20,132 bases of DNA, taken from positions 1-20,132 of the forward strand of contig JAIPMN010139725.1 of the NCBI GenBank assembly GCA_020650975.1, written 5' to 3'. Positions 8,738 through 20,132 of this stretch are shown piece after piece. The DNA comes from Apostichopus californicus (taxonomy: Eukaryota > Echinodermata > Holothuroidea > Aspidochirotida > Stichopodidae). The notes beneath the pieces are model-generated. The model saw only the letters and a list, made by a program, of their open reading frames with translations, searched no databases and had not been told where the DNA came from. Every line of letters begins with the position of its first letter. Within the stretch, counting starts at the first letter, position 1. The translations under genes and the position numbers were made by a program.

Positions 8738-9991
8738 AGTGAATGTGAGTTTATTACAGTCAAACCAGGGAGTTGTTCAAACCAACTAACTTTACTTAGC
8801 TTTTCCCTATTGTTTGCTCATCGCCCCACTAGATCATACCATTAATGGTTAAATGTTATAGTTTCAAGTTGACCAAGATTCATTTTATCTTCATTGGAAT
8901 TACCAGTCTTATTGTCGATAAACATGTTATTGATTTAGTGCGTCATCAATGTTGTGCAAATTGTAATATTTCACTTATATTGTGTGAGGAAATGAAGCGT
9001 TAAAAGTAACTGATTTGCCTGGTGGTTTCTTTGAAACGGGAATAGAAACTGACACGTATCTACAAATGATAATCACAAAAACGACTTACCATCTACAACA
9101 AAAACATCAAATATATAGAAAAAGAAAGTAACAAATCATCACTAAAATACATAAGAATTAGTAAAAACGTAAACACAGTATTTTTTATGATTGAGTCAAT
9201 CAGTTTTATTAATATATTAATATTATTTCCAATGATGTGGCTCATCATATCAGTAGCTCAAATCATTAATGGTTTAACGTTAAAGTTACAAATTCATTTT
9301 AGAACAATCGATCTATCTTCAATGATATTGCCATTCATATAATCGATGGATATATTATTAAACTTAATTTTGCGATACCAATGTTGTGCAAATTAAAACC
9401 AATTATTCAAATTGTGTGTATTAAAAAGAATTTAGAGGAAATGTTTTTCCTCATGTTAATAGATAATAACACTGTTCTACAATCGTTAATCACGATAACT
9501 ACTTACCGCCTGCAATGTGAGGATCAGATGAAAGAAGAAAAGAACGAATCAAATTTAAAAGAGAAAAATAGTAAAACACAAAACACGGTGACTCTAAAAT
9601 ATTAGTTTAATATAATTGAAACAACTAGTTTTCTTAGCTTGACTGCTGCTTTTGGCTCTTAACGTCACTAGCTTATGAAAAAGATGGTTAATATTAAAGT
9701 AACAAATTTATTTAAGAACAATTATCTTCATTGACATGGCAATCCATATAAACAATAAACAAGTTATTGTCTTAGATTTTGATTTATCAATGTCGTTGAA
9801 ATTAAAATATTTCATTCAAATTGTGTACATTATAAAGAATTAATAAGAATTGATGGTTTCTTTGAAAGGGGAATACATAATGACACGTATCTACAAATTT
9901 TATTCAAGAAAGAGACTTACCACCTGCAAAGAGACGAATAGATAGAAAGTAGAATAAAACAAATCGTCATATAAAAGAGAAAAACAAAACA
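8738..9991 (+). repeat. Tandem array block D-B-C
   Basis: Unit D (8738-9175) is marked by a GATTTGCCTGRTGGTTTC-type segment and AACAAAAACATCAAAT. Unit B (9176-9585) is marked by TTTTTTATGATTGA and TTCCTCATGTTAATAGATAA. Unit C (9586-9991) is marked by GCTGCTTTTGGCTCTTAAC and GACATGGCAATCCATRTAAAC-like sequence. The D-B-C order recurs five more times to the right. No gene is seen. Confidence 0.85.
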
Positions 9992-10374
9992 CAGTGACTT
10001 TAAATGTAAGCTTAAACACCTAGTTTTCCTAAGCTTTCCTTTTTTGACCCAAAACCTGGTTCACTCATGCCATTTATTTGTTAATATTACAGCTACAAAT
10101 TCATTTTCAAACAATTGTTTTATCTTCATTGACATTTTAATTAAAGTAAACCATAAACATGTTATTGTATTGTATTATCGGTCCTATGTTGTGAAAATTG
10201 TCACATTTCATTTAAAAATGAAAAATGAGAAGGTACTGACTTCCCTGGTGCCTTCTTTGAAAATGTTACAAATGTTAATTTTGATAAAGTCTTACCCTCT
10301 GCAAAGAAACGAATAGATAGAAAGGAGAAAGAGCAAATCATCATATCACAGTGAAAAGACTGGAAACACAAACA
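9992..10374 (+). repeat. Tandem array, class E unit (second copy)
   Basis: This rare class is recognised by TGACCCAAAACCTGGTTCAC and an ACTTCCC-TGGTGCCTTCTTTG segment. Its only other copy in the window is 322-710. In both copies it lies between a C and an A unit. Confidence 0.85.
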
Positions 10375-10782
10375 CAGTGAATTGTGAGTTAATTACAGCT
10401 GTACCAACTAACTTTCCGTAGCTTTTTCCAGATTTTTCGCTCATCACGTCACTAGATCATACCATGAATTAGTAAATATTGTAGTTACAAGTTCATTCTA
10501 GAAGATTCTTTCTACCTTCATTGACATTGCAAGTCCTATAATCGACTAGCATTTAAATGATTTAATTGTGCGTTATCAATGTTGTGTAAATTATGAAGAA
10601 TTAACAGGAATTAGTGGTTTCTTTGAGAGGGCAGTGCATAATGAACGTATCTACAAACGTTAATCAAGAAGAAGACTGACCACCTGCAAAAAAGAAAAGA
10701 AAAAAAAACATAGAAAGATAGAAAAAGAAAGTAACCTAACATTACATAATACATTACATAAAAATTAGTAAAAACGTGAACA
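10375..10782 (+). repeat. Tandem array, class A unit
   Basis: This is closest to the A unit at 711-1091; both share GTACCAACTAACTTTCCGTA and GCAAGTCCTATAATCGACTA, which other A units lack. It confirms that the E-A pair was copied as a block. Confidence 0.8.
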
Positions 10783-12727
10783 CAGTGACTTCAAATGGCA
10801 ATTTTTCTTCATAATTAAATCAAACAGTTTTGTTAATCTTATCGACTGTGGTGGTTCATCACCTCATATCATTGATGGTTTAACATTAAAGTTACAAATT
10901 TATTTCAGAACAATCGATCTATCTTTTTTGATATTGCCAATCATATCATCACCAATCATGTTATTAAACTTGTATTCAATCGTGCGTTACCTATGTTGTG
11001 CAAATTATAAAATTTCATTCAAATTGAACAAAAAATGAAAGTAAAAGATTAACAGGAAATAATTTCCCTCACGTTAATAGATAATCTCCTCACTAGATCA
11101 TACCATTAATGTTTAAATGCTGTAGTTACAAGTTCATTTCAGAAGATTTATTTTATCTCCATTGACATTTCCATTCATATATTCGATAAACATGTTATTG
11201 ATTAAATTTTGCGTCATCAATGTTGTGCAAATTGTAATATTTCACCCAAATTTTGTAAGGATATAACGAATTTTAAGGAACTGATTTGCCTGATAGTTTC
11301 TTTGAAATGGGAATCCAAACTGACACGTATCTACAAATGTTAATTAAAAAAAAGACTTACCACCTGCAACAAAAACATCAAATAGATAGAAAAGGAAAGT
11401 AACAAATCATCACTAAAATGGACAAGAATCAGTAAAAACGTAAACACAGAGACTTTAATGTCCGAGTATTTTTTATGATTGAATCAATCAGTTTTGTTAA
11501 GCTTTTCCACTGTTATTGCTCATCACCTCATGAGCTCATATTATTATTGGTTTAACGTTAAAGTTACAAATTCATTTTAGAACAATCGAGTTATCGTCGT
11601 TGATTTTGGCATTCATATAATCGATAAACATGTTATTAAACTTGTATTTAATCATGCGTTACCAATGTTGTGCAGGTTATAAAATTTCACTCGAATTGTG
11701 TATGAAAATAAAGAATTAACAGGAAATATTTTCCTTCATGTTAATAGATAATAAAACTGCTTTAAAAACGTTAATCATGATTACTAATTACCTTCTGCAA
11801 TGAAAGGAACAGATGGAAAGGGAAAAAAAGAAACATTTTATATATAATAGGGTAAAACAGTATCAAACACAAACACGGTGACTTTCTTATAAATATTAAC
11901 AAATTGTTTTTCTTAGCTTTTCCGCTGCTTTTGGCTCTTAACTTCACTAGCTGATAACTTCAATGGTTTATGTGAGAGTTACAGATTTATTTATAAACAA
12001 ATGTATTTATTTTCTTTTGATCTATTGATCTTACAATTGATCTATCTTCACTGACATTGCGATCCATGTAAACAATAAACATGTTATTGCCTAAGATTTT
12101 CACTGCATTATCAATGTAGTGAAACATACAAGATTTTATTCAAATTGTGTAAATTATAAGGAATTATCAGAAACAGGTGTGATTCTTTGAAATAGGAATA
12201 GATTATAACAGGTATCTATAAATTTTATTCAAGAAAAAGACTTACCCTCTGCAACGAAAAAAATAAATAGAAAGAAAAAAGAACACATGATATCGCAGTG
12301 AAACGACTGAAACCACAAACACAGTGAATGAGAGTTTGTTTACAGCTGAACCAAATAACTTCCTTAGCTATTCCGTTTTTTCGCTCATCACATCAGTAGA
12401 TCATACCACTAATGTTTAAATGCTGCAGTTACAACTTCAATTCAGAAGATTCATTTTATTTTCATTAATATTGCCAGTCATATAATCGATAAACATGCTA
12501 ATGATTTAATTGTACGTCATCAATGAATTGTAAATTACAAAGAATTAACAGAAATTGGTGGTTTCTTTGAAAGGGGAGTAGATAGTGACACGTATCTACA
12601 AACGCTAATCAAGAAGAAGAATTACCGCCTGCAAAAAAAGAAAAAAAAAAGAAAGAAGATAGATAGATAGAAAAAGAAAGTAATAAATCATCACATCAAA
12701 GAAAAAAATCTGTAAAAAAGGTGAACA
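10783..12727 (+). repeat. Tandem array higher-order block, copy 1 (B/D hybrid, B, C, A)
   Basis: It contains a B/D hybrid (10783-11446, joined near 11089), B (11447-11875), C (11876-12321) and A (12322-12727). The whole 1,945-bp block is repeated directly next to it from 12728 with the same internal hybrid junction. No gene is seen in it. Confidence 0.85.
12629..12680 (+). repeat. Purine-rich simple repeat with GATA runs
   Basis: An A/G-only stretch followed by GATAGATAGATAG. It is an expanded version of the purine tract found in every unit after the CTGCAAAG motif. Its length varies greatly among units, which argues against coding. Confidence 0.75.
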
Positions 12728-14639
12728 CAGTGACTTCAAATTGCAATTTTTTTGTTATAATTAAATCAAACAGTTTTGTAAAGCTTTTCGAATGTGGTGG
12801 CTCATCACCTCATTAGCTTATATCATTAATGGTTTAACATTAAAGTTACAAATTTATTTCAGAACAATCGATCTATTTTTTTTTTGTATATTGCCAATCA
12901 TATAATCAACAATCTTGTTATTAAACTTGTATTAAATCGTGCGTTACCTATGTTGTGCAAATTATAAAATTTCATTCAAATTGTGTATGAAAGTAAAGAA
13001 TTAACAGGATTAATTTCCCTCACGTTAATAGATAATCTCTCACTAGATCATACCATTAATGTTTAAATGCTGTAGTTACAAGTTCATTTCAGAAGATTTA
13101 TTTTATCTTCATTGACATTACCATTCATATAATCGATAAACATGTTATTGATTAAATTGTGCGTCATCAATGTTGTGCAAATGTATATTTCACTAAAATT
13201 GTGTAAGGATATAACGAATTTTAAGGAACTGATTTGCCTGATGGTTTCTTTGAAATGGGACTCCAAACTGACACGTATCTACAAATGTTAATAAAAGAAA
13301 AAGACTTACCATCTGTAACAAAAACATCAAATAGATAGAAAATTAAAGTAACAAATCATCACTAAAATAGACAAGAATCAGTAAAAACGTAAACACAAGG
13401 AATTTAATGTGCCGGTATTTGTTTATGATTGAATCAATCAGTTTCGTTATGCTTTTCCATTGTTGTTGCTCATCACCTCATGAGCTCATATTATTAATAG
13501 TTTAACGTTAAAGTTACAAATTTATTTCAGAAAAATCGAGTTATATTCGTTGATTTTGCAATTCATATAATCGATAAACATGTTATTAAACTTGTATTTA
13601 ATCATGCGTTACCAATGTTGTGCAAGTTATAAAATTTCACTCGAATTGTGTATGAAAATAATAAATTAACAGGAAATATTTTCCTCCATGTTGATAGATA
13701 ATAACACTGGTGTACAAACGTTAATCATGATTAGTAATTACCTTCTGCAATGAAAGGAACAGATGGAAAAAAAGGAACATTTTATATATAATAGGGTAGA
13801 ACAGTAAAAACACAAACACGGTGACTTTCTTATAACTTTAACAAATAGTTTTCCTTAGCTTTTCCGCTGCTTTTGGCTCTTAACCTCGCTAGCTGCTAAC
13901 TTGAATGGTTTATGTTAGAGTAACATATTTATTTGTAAACAATTGTATGTATTTTGTTGGATCTATTGATCTTACAATTGTTCTATCTTCACTGACATTG
14001 CGATCCATGTAAACAATAAACATATTATTGCCTAAGATTTTGCATTATCAATGTAGTGAAAATACAAGATTTTATTCAAATTGTGTAAATTATAAGGAAT
14101 TATCAGGAACAGGTGTGATTCTTTGAAATGGGGATAGATTATAACACGTATCTATACATTTTATTCAAGAAAAAGACTTACCCTCTGCAACGAAACAAAT
14201 AAATAGAAAGAAAAAAGAACATATCATGATATCGCAGTGAAAAGACTGGAAACACGAACGCAGTGAATGTGAGTTTATTACAGCTGAACCAACTAACTTT
14301 CTTTAGCTATTCCGTTGTTCACTCATCACTTCACTAGAACATACTATTAATGGTGTAACGTTGTAATTACAAGTTCATTTCAGAAGAATCGTTCTATCTT
14401 CATTGACTTTGCCAGTCATGCAATCGATAAACATGTTAATGATTTAATTGTACGTCATCAATGATGTGTAAATTACAAAGAATTAATAGGAATTTGTGGT
14501 TTCTTTGAAAGGGGAGTAGATAGTGACACGTATCTGCAAACGTTAATGAAGAAGAAGACTTACCGCCTGCAAAGCAACGAATAAATAAAAGAAAAGAACA
14601 AATTATCATATAAAAGTGAAAAGACTGTAAATACAGACA
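12728..14639 (+). repeat. Tandem array higher-order block, copy 2 (B/D hybrid, B, C, A)
   Basis: It contains a B/D hybrid (12728-13395, joined near 13037), B (13396-13818), C (13819-14260) and A (14261-14639). It is a direct repeat of the block at 10783-12727, unit for unit. No gene is seen. Confidence 0.85.
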
Positions 14640-15025
14640 CAGTGAATGTGACCTTATTAAAACTGAACAAACTAGTTCTCTATAGCTTTTCCCTGTTTTT
14701 TTGCTCATCACCTTACTAGATATTACTAGTAATGTTTAAATGTTGTAGTTATAACTTCATTTCAGAAGAATCATTTTATATCCAATTTACCAGTCATACC
14801 AGTCATAGAATCGATAAACATGCTTTTTATTTAATTGTACGTAATCAATGCTGTGTACATTATAAAGAACTAACAGAAATCGGTGGTTTCTTTGAAGGGC
14901 AGTACATAATGACACTTATCTACAAACGTTAATCAAGGAAAAGACTTACCACCTGCACAGAAACGAATATATAAAAGAAAAGAACAAATAATCAAATTAT
15001 AGGGAAAAGACTGGAAACACAAACA
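14640..15025 (+). repeat. Tandem array, extra class A unit
   Basis: A second A unit in a row (386 bp), an in-block duplication that breaks the strict D-B-C-A order. Confidence 0.8.
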
Positions 15026-16667
15026 CAGCGAATGTGAGTTTATTACAACTGAACCAACTAGCTTTCCTTAGACTTCCCTGTTCTTCGCTCATCACCTTAC
15101 CAGATAAACCATTACTGTTTAAATGTTGTAGTTACAACTTAATTTCAGATGAATCATTTTGTCTCAATTGACATTACCAGTCATATAATGGAGAAACATG
15201 TTATCGATTAAATTGTGCGTCATCACTATTGTGCAAATTATAATATTTCACTCCCATTGTGTAAGGCAAAAAAGGATTTTAAACGAACTGATCTGCTTGT
15301 GGTTTCTTTGAAATGGGAATACAAACTGACACGTATCAACAAATGATAATCACAGAATGTACTTACCGCCTGCAAAAAAATAAATAAATAGAAAAAGAAA
15401 GTAACAAATCATCACATAAATATACAAAAATCAGTAAAAACGTAAAGACAGAGACTTTCATGTGCGAGTATTTTTTATGATTGAATCAATCAGTTTTGTT
15501 ATGCTTTTCCACTATTGTGGCTCATCACCTCATTACCTCATAGTATTAATGTTTCAACGTTAAAGTTACCAATTTATTTAACAATCGAGTTATCTTCATT
15601 GATATTGCCATTTATATAATCAATAAACATGTTATTAAACTTGTATGAAATCATGCGTTACCAATTTTGTGCAAATTATAAAATTTCACTCAAATTGTGT
15701 ATGAGATTTTAAGAATTAACAGGGAATATTTTTCTTCATGTTAATGAATAATAAAACTAGTGAACAAACGTTAATCATGATTAGTAATTACCGCCTGCAA
15801 TGAAAGGAACAGATGGGAAGAAGAAAAGAAAGAATCAATATTTAATAGAGTAGAACAGTAAAGATACTAACACGGTAATTTTAAATTGTCAGTTTATTGT
15901 AATTGGAACAACTAGTTTTCCTTAGATATATTTTTTGGCTCTTAACCCCACAAGCTGATAACTTCAATGGTTAATGTTAGAGTTACAGATTTATTAAAAA
16001 AAAATTGATCTATCTTCTTTGACATTGCGATCCATGTAAACAATAAACATGTTATTGTCTTAGATTGTGCATTTTCTATGTAGTGAAAATTACAAGATTT
16101 TATTCATATTGTGTAACATATAATTAATTATTAGGGATAGGTGGGATTCATTGAAAAGGGAATAGATAATAACACGTATCTACAAATGTTATTCAAGAAA
16201 GAGACTTACGTCCTGCAAAGAAACAAACAGATAGAAAGAAAGAACAAAGAACAAATCATGAAATCACAGTGAAAAGACTGGACACACAAACACAGTCAAT
16301 ATGAGTTTATTACAGCTGAACCAACTAATATTCCTTGCAATTCTGTTTTCACTCATCAATTCCCTAGATCACACCGGTTTAAATGTTGTAGTAACAAGTT
16401 CAATTCAGAAGAATCGTTCTTTCTTCATTGACATTGCCAGTCATATAATCAATAAATATGTTAATGATTTAATTGTGCGTCATCAATGTTGTTTAAATTA
16501 TAAAGAATTAATAAGAATTGGTGGTTACTTTGAAAGGGGAGTGAATGATGACACGTATCTACAAATTTTATTTAAGAAGGAGACTTACCACCTGCAAAGA
16601 AACGAATAGATAGAAAGTAGAAAAAACAAATCATTATATCACAGTGAAAACACTGGAAAAACAAACA
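15026..16667 (+). repeat. Tandem array block D-B-C-A
   Basis: D (15026-15448), B (15449-15872), C (15873-16292) and A (16293-16667), a clean copy of the basic four-unit order. The A unit is open in one plus frame for 102 codons, but related units are not, so I do not call a gene. Confidence 0.85.
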
Positions 16668-17045
16668 CAGTGAATTTGAGTTTATTACAGCTGAACCAAA
16701 TAACTTTTCTTAGCTATTCCGTTTTACGTTCATCACCTCAATAGCTCATACCATTAATGGTTAAGCCTTGTAGTACAAGTTCATTTCGGAAGATTCATTT
16801 TATCTTCATTATATTACCAGTCATATAATCGATAAATATGTTAATGATTTAACTGTGCGTCATCAACGTTGTGTAAATTATAAAGAATTAATTATAATTG
16901 GTGGTTTCTTTGAAAGGGGGAGTAGATAATGACACGTATCTACACATTTTATTTAAGAAGGAGACTTACCACCTGCAAAGAAACGAATAGATAGAAAGTA
17001 GAAAAAAATCATCATATCACAGTGAAAACACTGGAAAAACAAACA
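16668..17045 (+). repeat. Tandem array, class A unit
   Basis: A 378-bp A unit, very similar to the start of the next unit (both have AACTTTTCTTAG and TTACGTTCATCACC), which suggests a recent tandem duplication. Confidence 0.8.
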
Positions 17046-17558
17046 CAGTGAATTTGAGTTTATTACAGAAGAACCAAATAACTTTTCTTAGCCATTCCGT
17101 TTTACGTTCATCACCTCATTAGTTCATACCATTAATGGTTAAACCTTGTAGTACAAGTTTATTTCGGAAGATTAATTTTATCTTCATTGATATTGCCAGT
17201 CATATACTCGATAAACATGTTAATGATTTAAATGTGCGTCATCAATGTTGTGTAAATTATAAAAATTTATTTAAGAATAATTTATCTATCTTCATTGACA
17301 TGACAATCCATGTAAACAATAAACATGTTATTGTCCTAGATTATGGTTTATCGATGTCGTTAAAATTACAATATTTCATTCAAATTGTGTAAATTGTAAA
17401 GAATTAATAAGAATTGATGGTTTCTTTGAAAGGGGAGTAGATAATGACACGTATCTACAAACGTTATACAAGAAAAAGACTTACCTCCTGCAAACAAACA
17501 AATGGAGAAATGAAAAGAACAAAGCATCATATCACAGTGAAAAGACTGGAAACACAAA
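17046..17558 (+). repeat. Tandem array, A/C hybrid unit of 513 bp
   Basis: It begins as class A and switches near 17265 to class C (ATTGACATGACAATCCATGT). The C part from 17343 matches the first array segment of the window (109 onward) closely. The length and the switch show a crossover out of register. Confidence 0.8.
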
Positions 17559-18827
17559 CAGTGAATGTGAGTTTATTACGACTGAACCAACTAGCTTTTC
17601 TTAGCTTTTCCCTGTCTTTTGGTTATCACGTCACTAGATCATTCCCTTATTTTTTTTAAATGCTGTAGTATCAAGTTCATATCAGAAGATTCATTTTATC
17701 TCTATTAACATTACCAGTCATATTTTCGATAAACATGTTATTGATTAAGTTGTGCGTCATCAATGTTGTGCAAATTGTAATATTTCACTCAAATTATGTA
17801 AGAAAATAAAGAATTTAAGCTATCTTATTTGCCTGATGGTTCCTTTAAAGGTTGAATAGAAACTGACATGTATTTACAAATTTTAATAAAAACAAAAAAC
17901 TTACCAACTGCAAAATTCCCAAATGGATAGAAAAAAAAGTAACATATCATTCCAAAATAGACAAGAATCAGTAAAATAGTAAACACAGTGACTTCAAATT
18001 GCGAGTATTTTTTAAACTTGAATTTAACAGTTTCGTTAAGCTTTTCCACTATTGTGGCACATCACCAAATTAGCTCAAATAAACAATGTGTTAGAGTTAA
18101 AGTTACCTTTTATTTCAGAACAATCGATCTATCATCATTGATATTGACTATCATATAATGAACAATCATGATCACTAACTTGTATTAAAGCGTGCGTTAC
18201 CAATGTTGTGCAAGTTATAAAATTTATTCAAATTGTGTTTAAAAAAAAAATGAACAGGAAATATTTCCCTCATGTTAATAGATAATAACACTGATTTTCA
18301 AACCTTAATCATGACAACTACTTACCTCCTGCAATGTAAGGAACATTTAAAAAGAAGAAAAGAAAGAATCAATATTTAATAGAGAAAAACTGTCAAAACA
18401 CAAACACGGTGACTTTAAAATGTCAGTTTATTATAATTGATACTACTAGTTTCCTTAGCGTTTCTGCTGCTTTTGGCTCTTAACCTTACTAGCTAATTAA
18501 ATCGATGGTAAATATGAGTTACATTTTTTTAAAAAACAATTGGTATATCTACATTGACATGGCGATCCATGTAAACAGTCACCATGTTATGGTCATAGAT
18601 TGTGCGTTATCAATTGTTGTGAAAGTTATTTATCATTCAAATTGTGAATGAAACTTCATAATTAATAGTAATTGACATTCTGGTGTGTTCTTCGAAAATG
18701 CAATACAAAATGACACGTATCTACAAACGTTAACCAAAAAGAAGACATACCACCTGCAAAGAAACGAATAGATAAAAGAAAAAAAACAAATCATCATATC
18801 ACAGTGAAAGACTGGAAGCACAAACAC
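17559..18827 (+). repeat. Tandem array block D-B-C
   Basis: D (17559-17985), B (17986-18406) and C (18407-18827). The D and C units share subtype changes with the next block (for example CTTACCAACTGCAAAA in D), so the two blocks are a recent pair. No gene is seen. Confidence 0.85.
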
Positions 18828-20063
18828 AGTGAATGTGAGTTTATTACAACTGAACCAACTAGCTTTCCTTTGCTTTTCCCTGTCTTTCGCTAATCACCTC
18901 ACTAGATCTAACCTTTAAGTTTTTAAAGGCAGTAGTTACAAGTTCATTTCAGAAGATTTATTTTATCTCCATTGACATTACCAGTCATATAATCGATAAA
19001 CATGTTATTGATTAAATTGTGCGTCATCAATGTTGTGAATATTGTAATATTTCACTCAAATTGTGTTAGGAAATTAAGAACTTTAACGAACTTGTTGGCC
19101 TGATGGTTTCTTTGAAAGTAGAATAGAAACTGACATTTTCTACAAATTTTAATAAAAAAACTTACCAACTGCAAAAATCCCCAATGGATAGATAAAAAAA
19201 AAAATCATTGAATGATAGACAAGAATTTATAAAAACGTGAACACATTGACTTCAAATTGCGCATATTTTTTATACTTGAATCAAAAACTTTTGTTAAGCT
19301 TACCCACTGTTGTGGCTCATCACCTAATTAGCTGATATCATTAATGTCTTCACGTCAAAGTTAAAAAAAATTATTTCAGAACAATTGAACTATCTTCATT
19401 GATTGCCAATCATATAATCAACAATTATGTTATTAAACTTGTAATAAAGCGTGCGTTACCAATGTTGTGCAAGTTATACAATTTATTCAAATTGAGTATG
19501 AAAATAAGGAATTAACAGGAAATATTTCTCCTCATGTTAATAGATAACAACACTGATCTTCAAACAGTAATCATGGTAACTACTTACCACCTGCAAAGAA
19601 ACGAACAGATGAAAAGAAAGAACGAACGAATAAATATTTCATAGAGAAAAATAGTCAAAACACAAACACGGTGACTCTAAAATGTCCGTTTATTATAATT
19701 GAAACAACTAATTTCCTTAGCTTTTCTGCTGCTTTTGGCTCTTAACTTCAGTAGCTGATTAAACCGATGGTAAATATTAGAGTTAAATTTTTTTTTTGAA
19801 AACAATTGATTAATCTACATTGACATGGCGATCCATGTACACAGTCAACTTGTTATTGTCATAGATTGTGCGTTACCAATCTTGTGAAAATGATATATTA
19901 ACAGTAATTGACACCCCTGGTAGTTTCGTCGAGAAGGGAATAGATAACACGTATCTACAAATGTTCATCAAGGAAAATACATACCCTCTGCAAAGAAATG
20001 AATAAAAAGATAGAAGAAAGAACAAATCATCATATCACAGTGAAAACACTGGAAAAACAAACA
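18828..20063 (+). repeat. Tandem array block D-B-C
   Basis: D (18828-19243), B (19244-19668) and C (19669-20063). It is a sister of the preceding block with period about 1,260 bp. The right end of the C unit switches to sequence identical to 17006 onward. Confidence 0.85.
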
Positions 20064-20132
20064 CAGTGAATTTGAGTTTATTACAGAAGAACCAAATAAC
20101 TTTTCTTAGCCATTCCGTTTTACGTTCATCAC
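20064..20132 (+). repeat. Tandem array, partial class A unit at window end
   Basis: The first 69 bp of an A unit, identical to 17046-17114. The array continues beyond the window. Confidence 0.85.

Noticed and set aside
14436-14711. Minus-strand frames in A units reading ...FAGGKS... (also 17366-17557), possible ~60-nt exon between a TTTCCAG acceptor and the GTAAG donor
   Set aside because: The frame is shared only by some A units, and the pyrimidine tract inside it changes length by amounts that are not multiples of three. I keep only the splice-site observation.
16301-16609. Plus-strand open frame of 102 codons with a hydrophobic start, ending in ETYHLQRNE
   Set aside because: It spans one array unit. 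Sister units are interrupted in the same frame and differ by non-synonymous changes and length changes, so it looks like a chance open stretch in a repeat.
109-20132. CRISPR-like array or tandem small-RNA genes
   Set aside because: Units are diverged along their whole length with no short constant repeat and unique spacer pattern, and no tRNA-like or box A/B promoter structure is visible.

Overview
The window looks like metazoan nuclear DNA, probably from an invertebrate or lower deuterostome. It is AT-rich, has no bacterial-style gene arrangement, and carries a degraded LTR retrotransposon of the Gmr1-like (Ty3/Gypsy-related) type, a group known from animals. I cannot name the species. I see no intact host protein gene and no tRNA or rRNA gene.

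Layout. Positions 1-108 are non-array sequence rich in short hairpins, including a perfect 10-bp stem. From 109 to the right end the host DNA is a tandem array of about 31 diverged units, all in one orientation and mostly 375-445 bp long. The units fall into at least five sequence classes, which I label A, B, C, D and E, and these recur in the order D-B-C-A, so the array has a higher-order repeat structure. Hybrid units and a 109-bp perfect match 3,018 bp apart show repeated unequal exchange.

The array is interrupted at 1594-8425 by a fossil minus-strand LTR element. It has two ~690-bp LTRs (about 95% identical by eye), a primer binding site resembling those for tRNA-Pro, a polypurine tract, and recognisable gag, protease, integrase, reverse transcriptase and RNase H regions. 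Integrase lies before reverse transcriptase, the order that distinguishes Gmr1-like elements from ordinary Ty3/Gypsy. The coding part is broken in roughly ten places. A 746-bp foldback-like DNA element (6984-7729), whose ends are built from short tandem subrepeats and which is flanked by an 8-bp target duplication, sits exactly at the LTR/primer-site junction. The order of events is therefore: array, then LTR element, then foldback element.

The most intriguing signal is in the array. On the minus strand almost every unit has a pyrimidine-rich tract, then CAG, three variable bases usually ending in G, then GTAAG. This is a 3' splice site set 3 nt before a 5' splice site, repeated about 31 times. 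It could be a chain of recursive-splicing (ratchet) sites or 3-nt microexons in a long minus-strand intron, or simply a conserved satellite motif. RNA data would decide.
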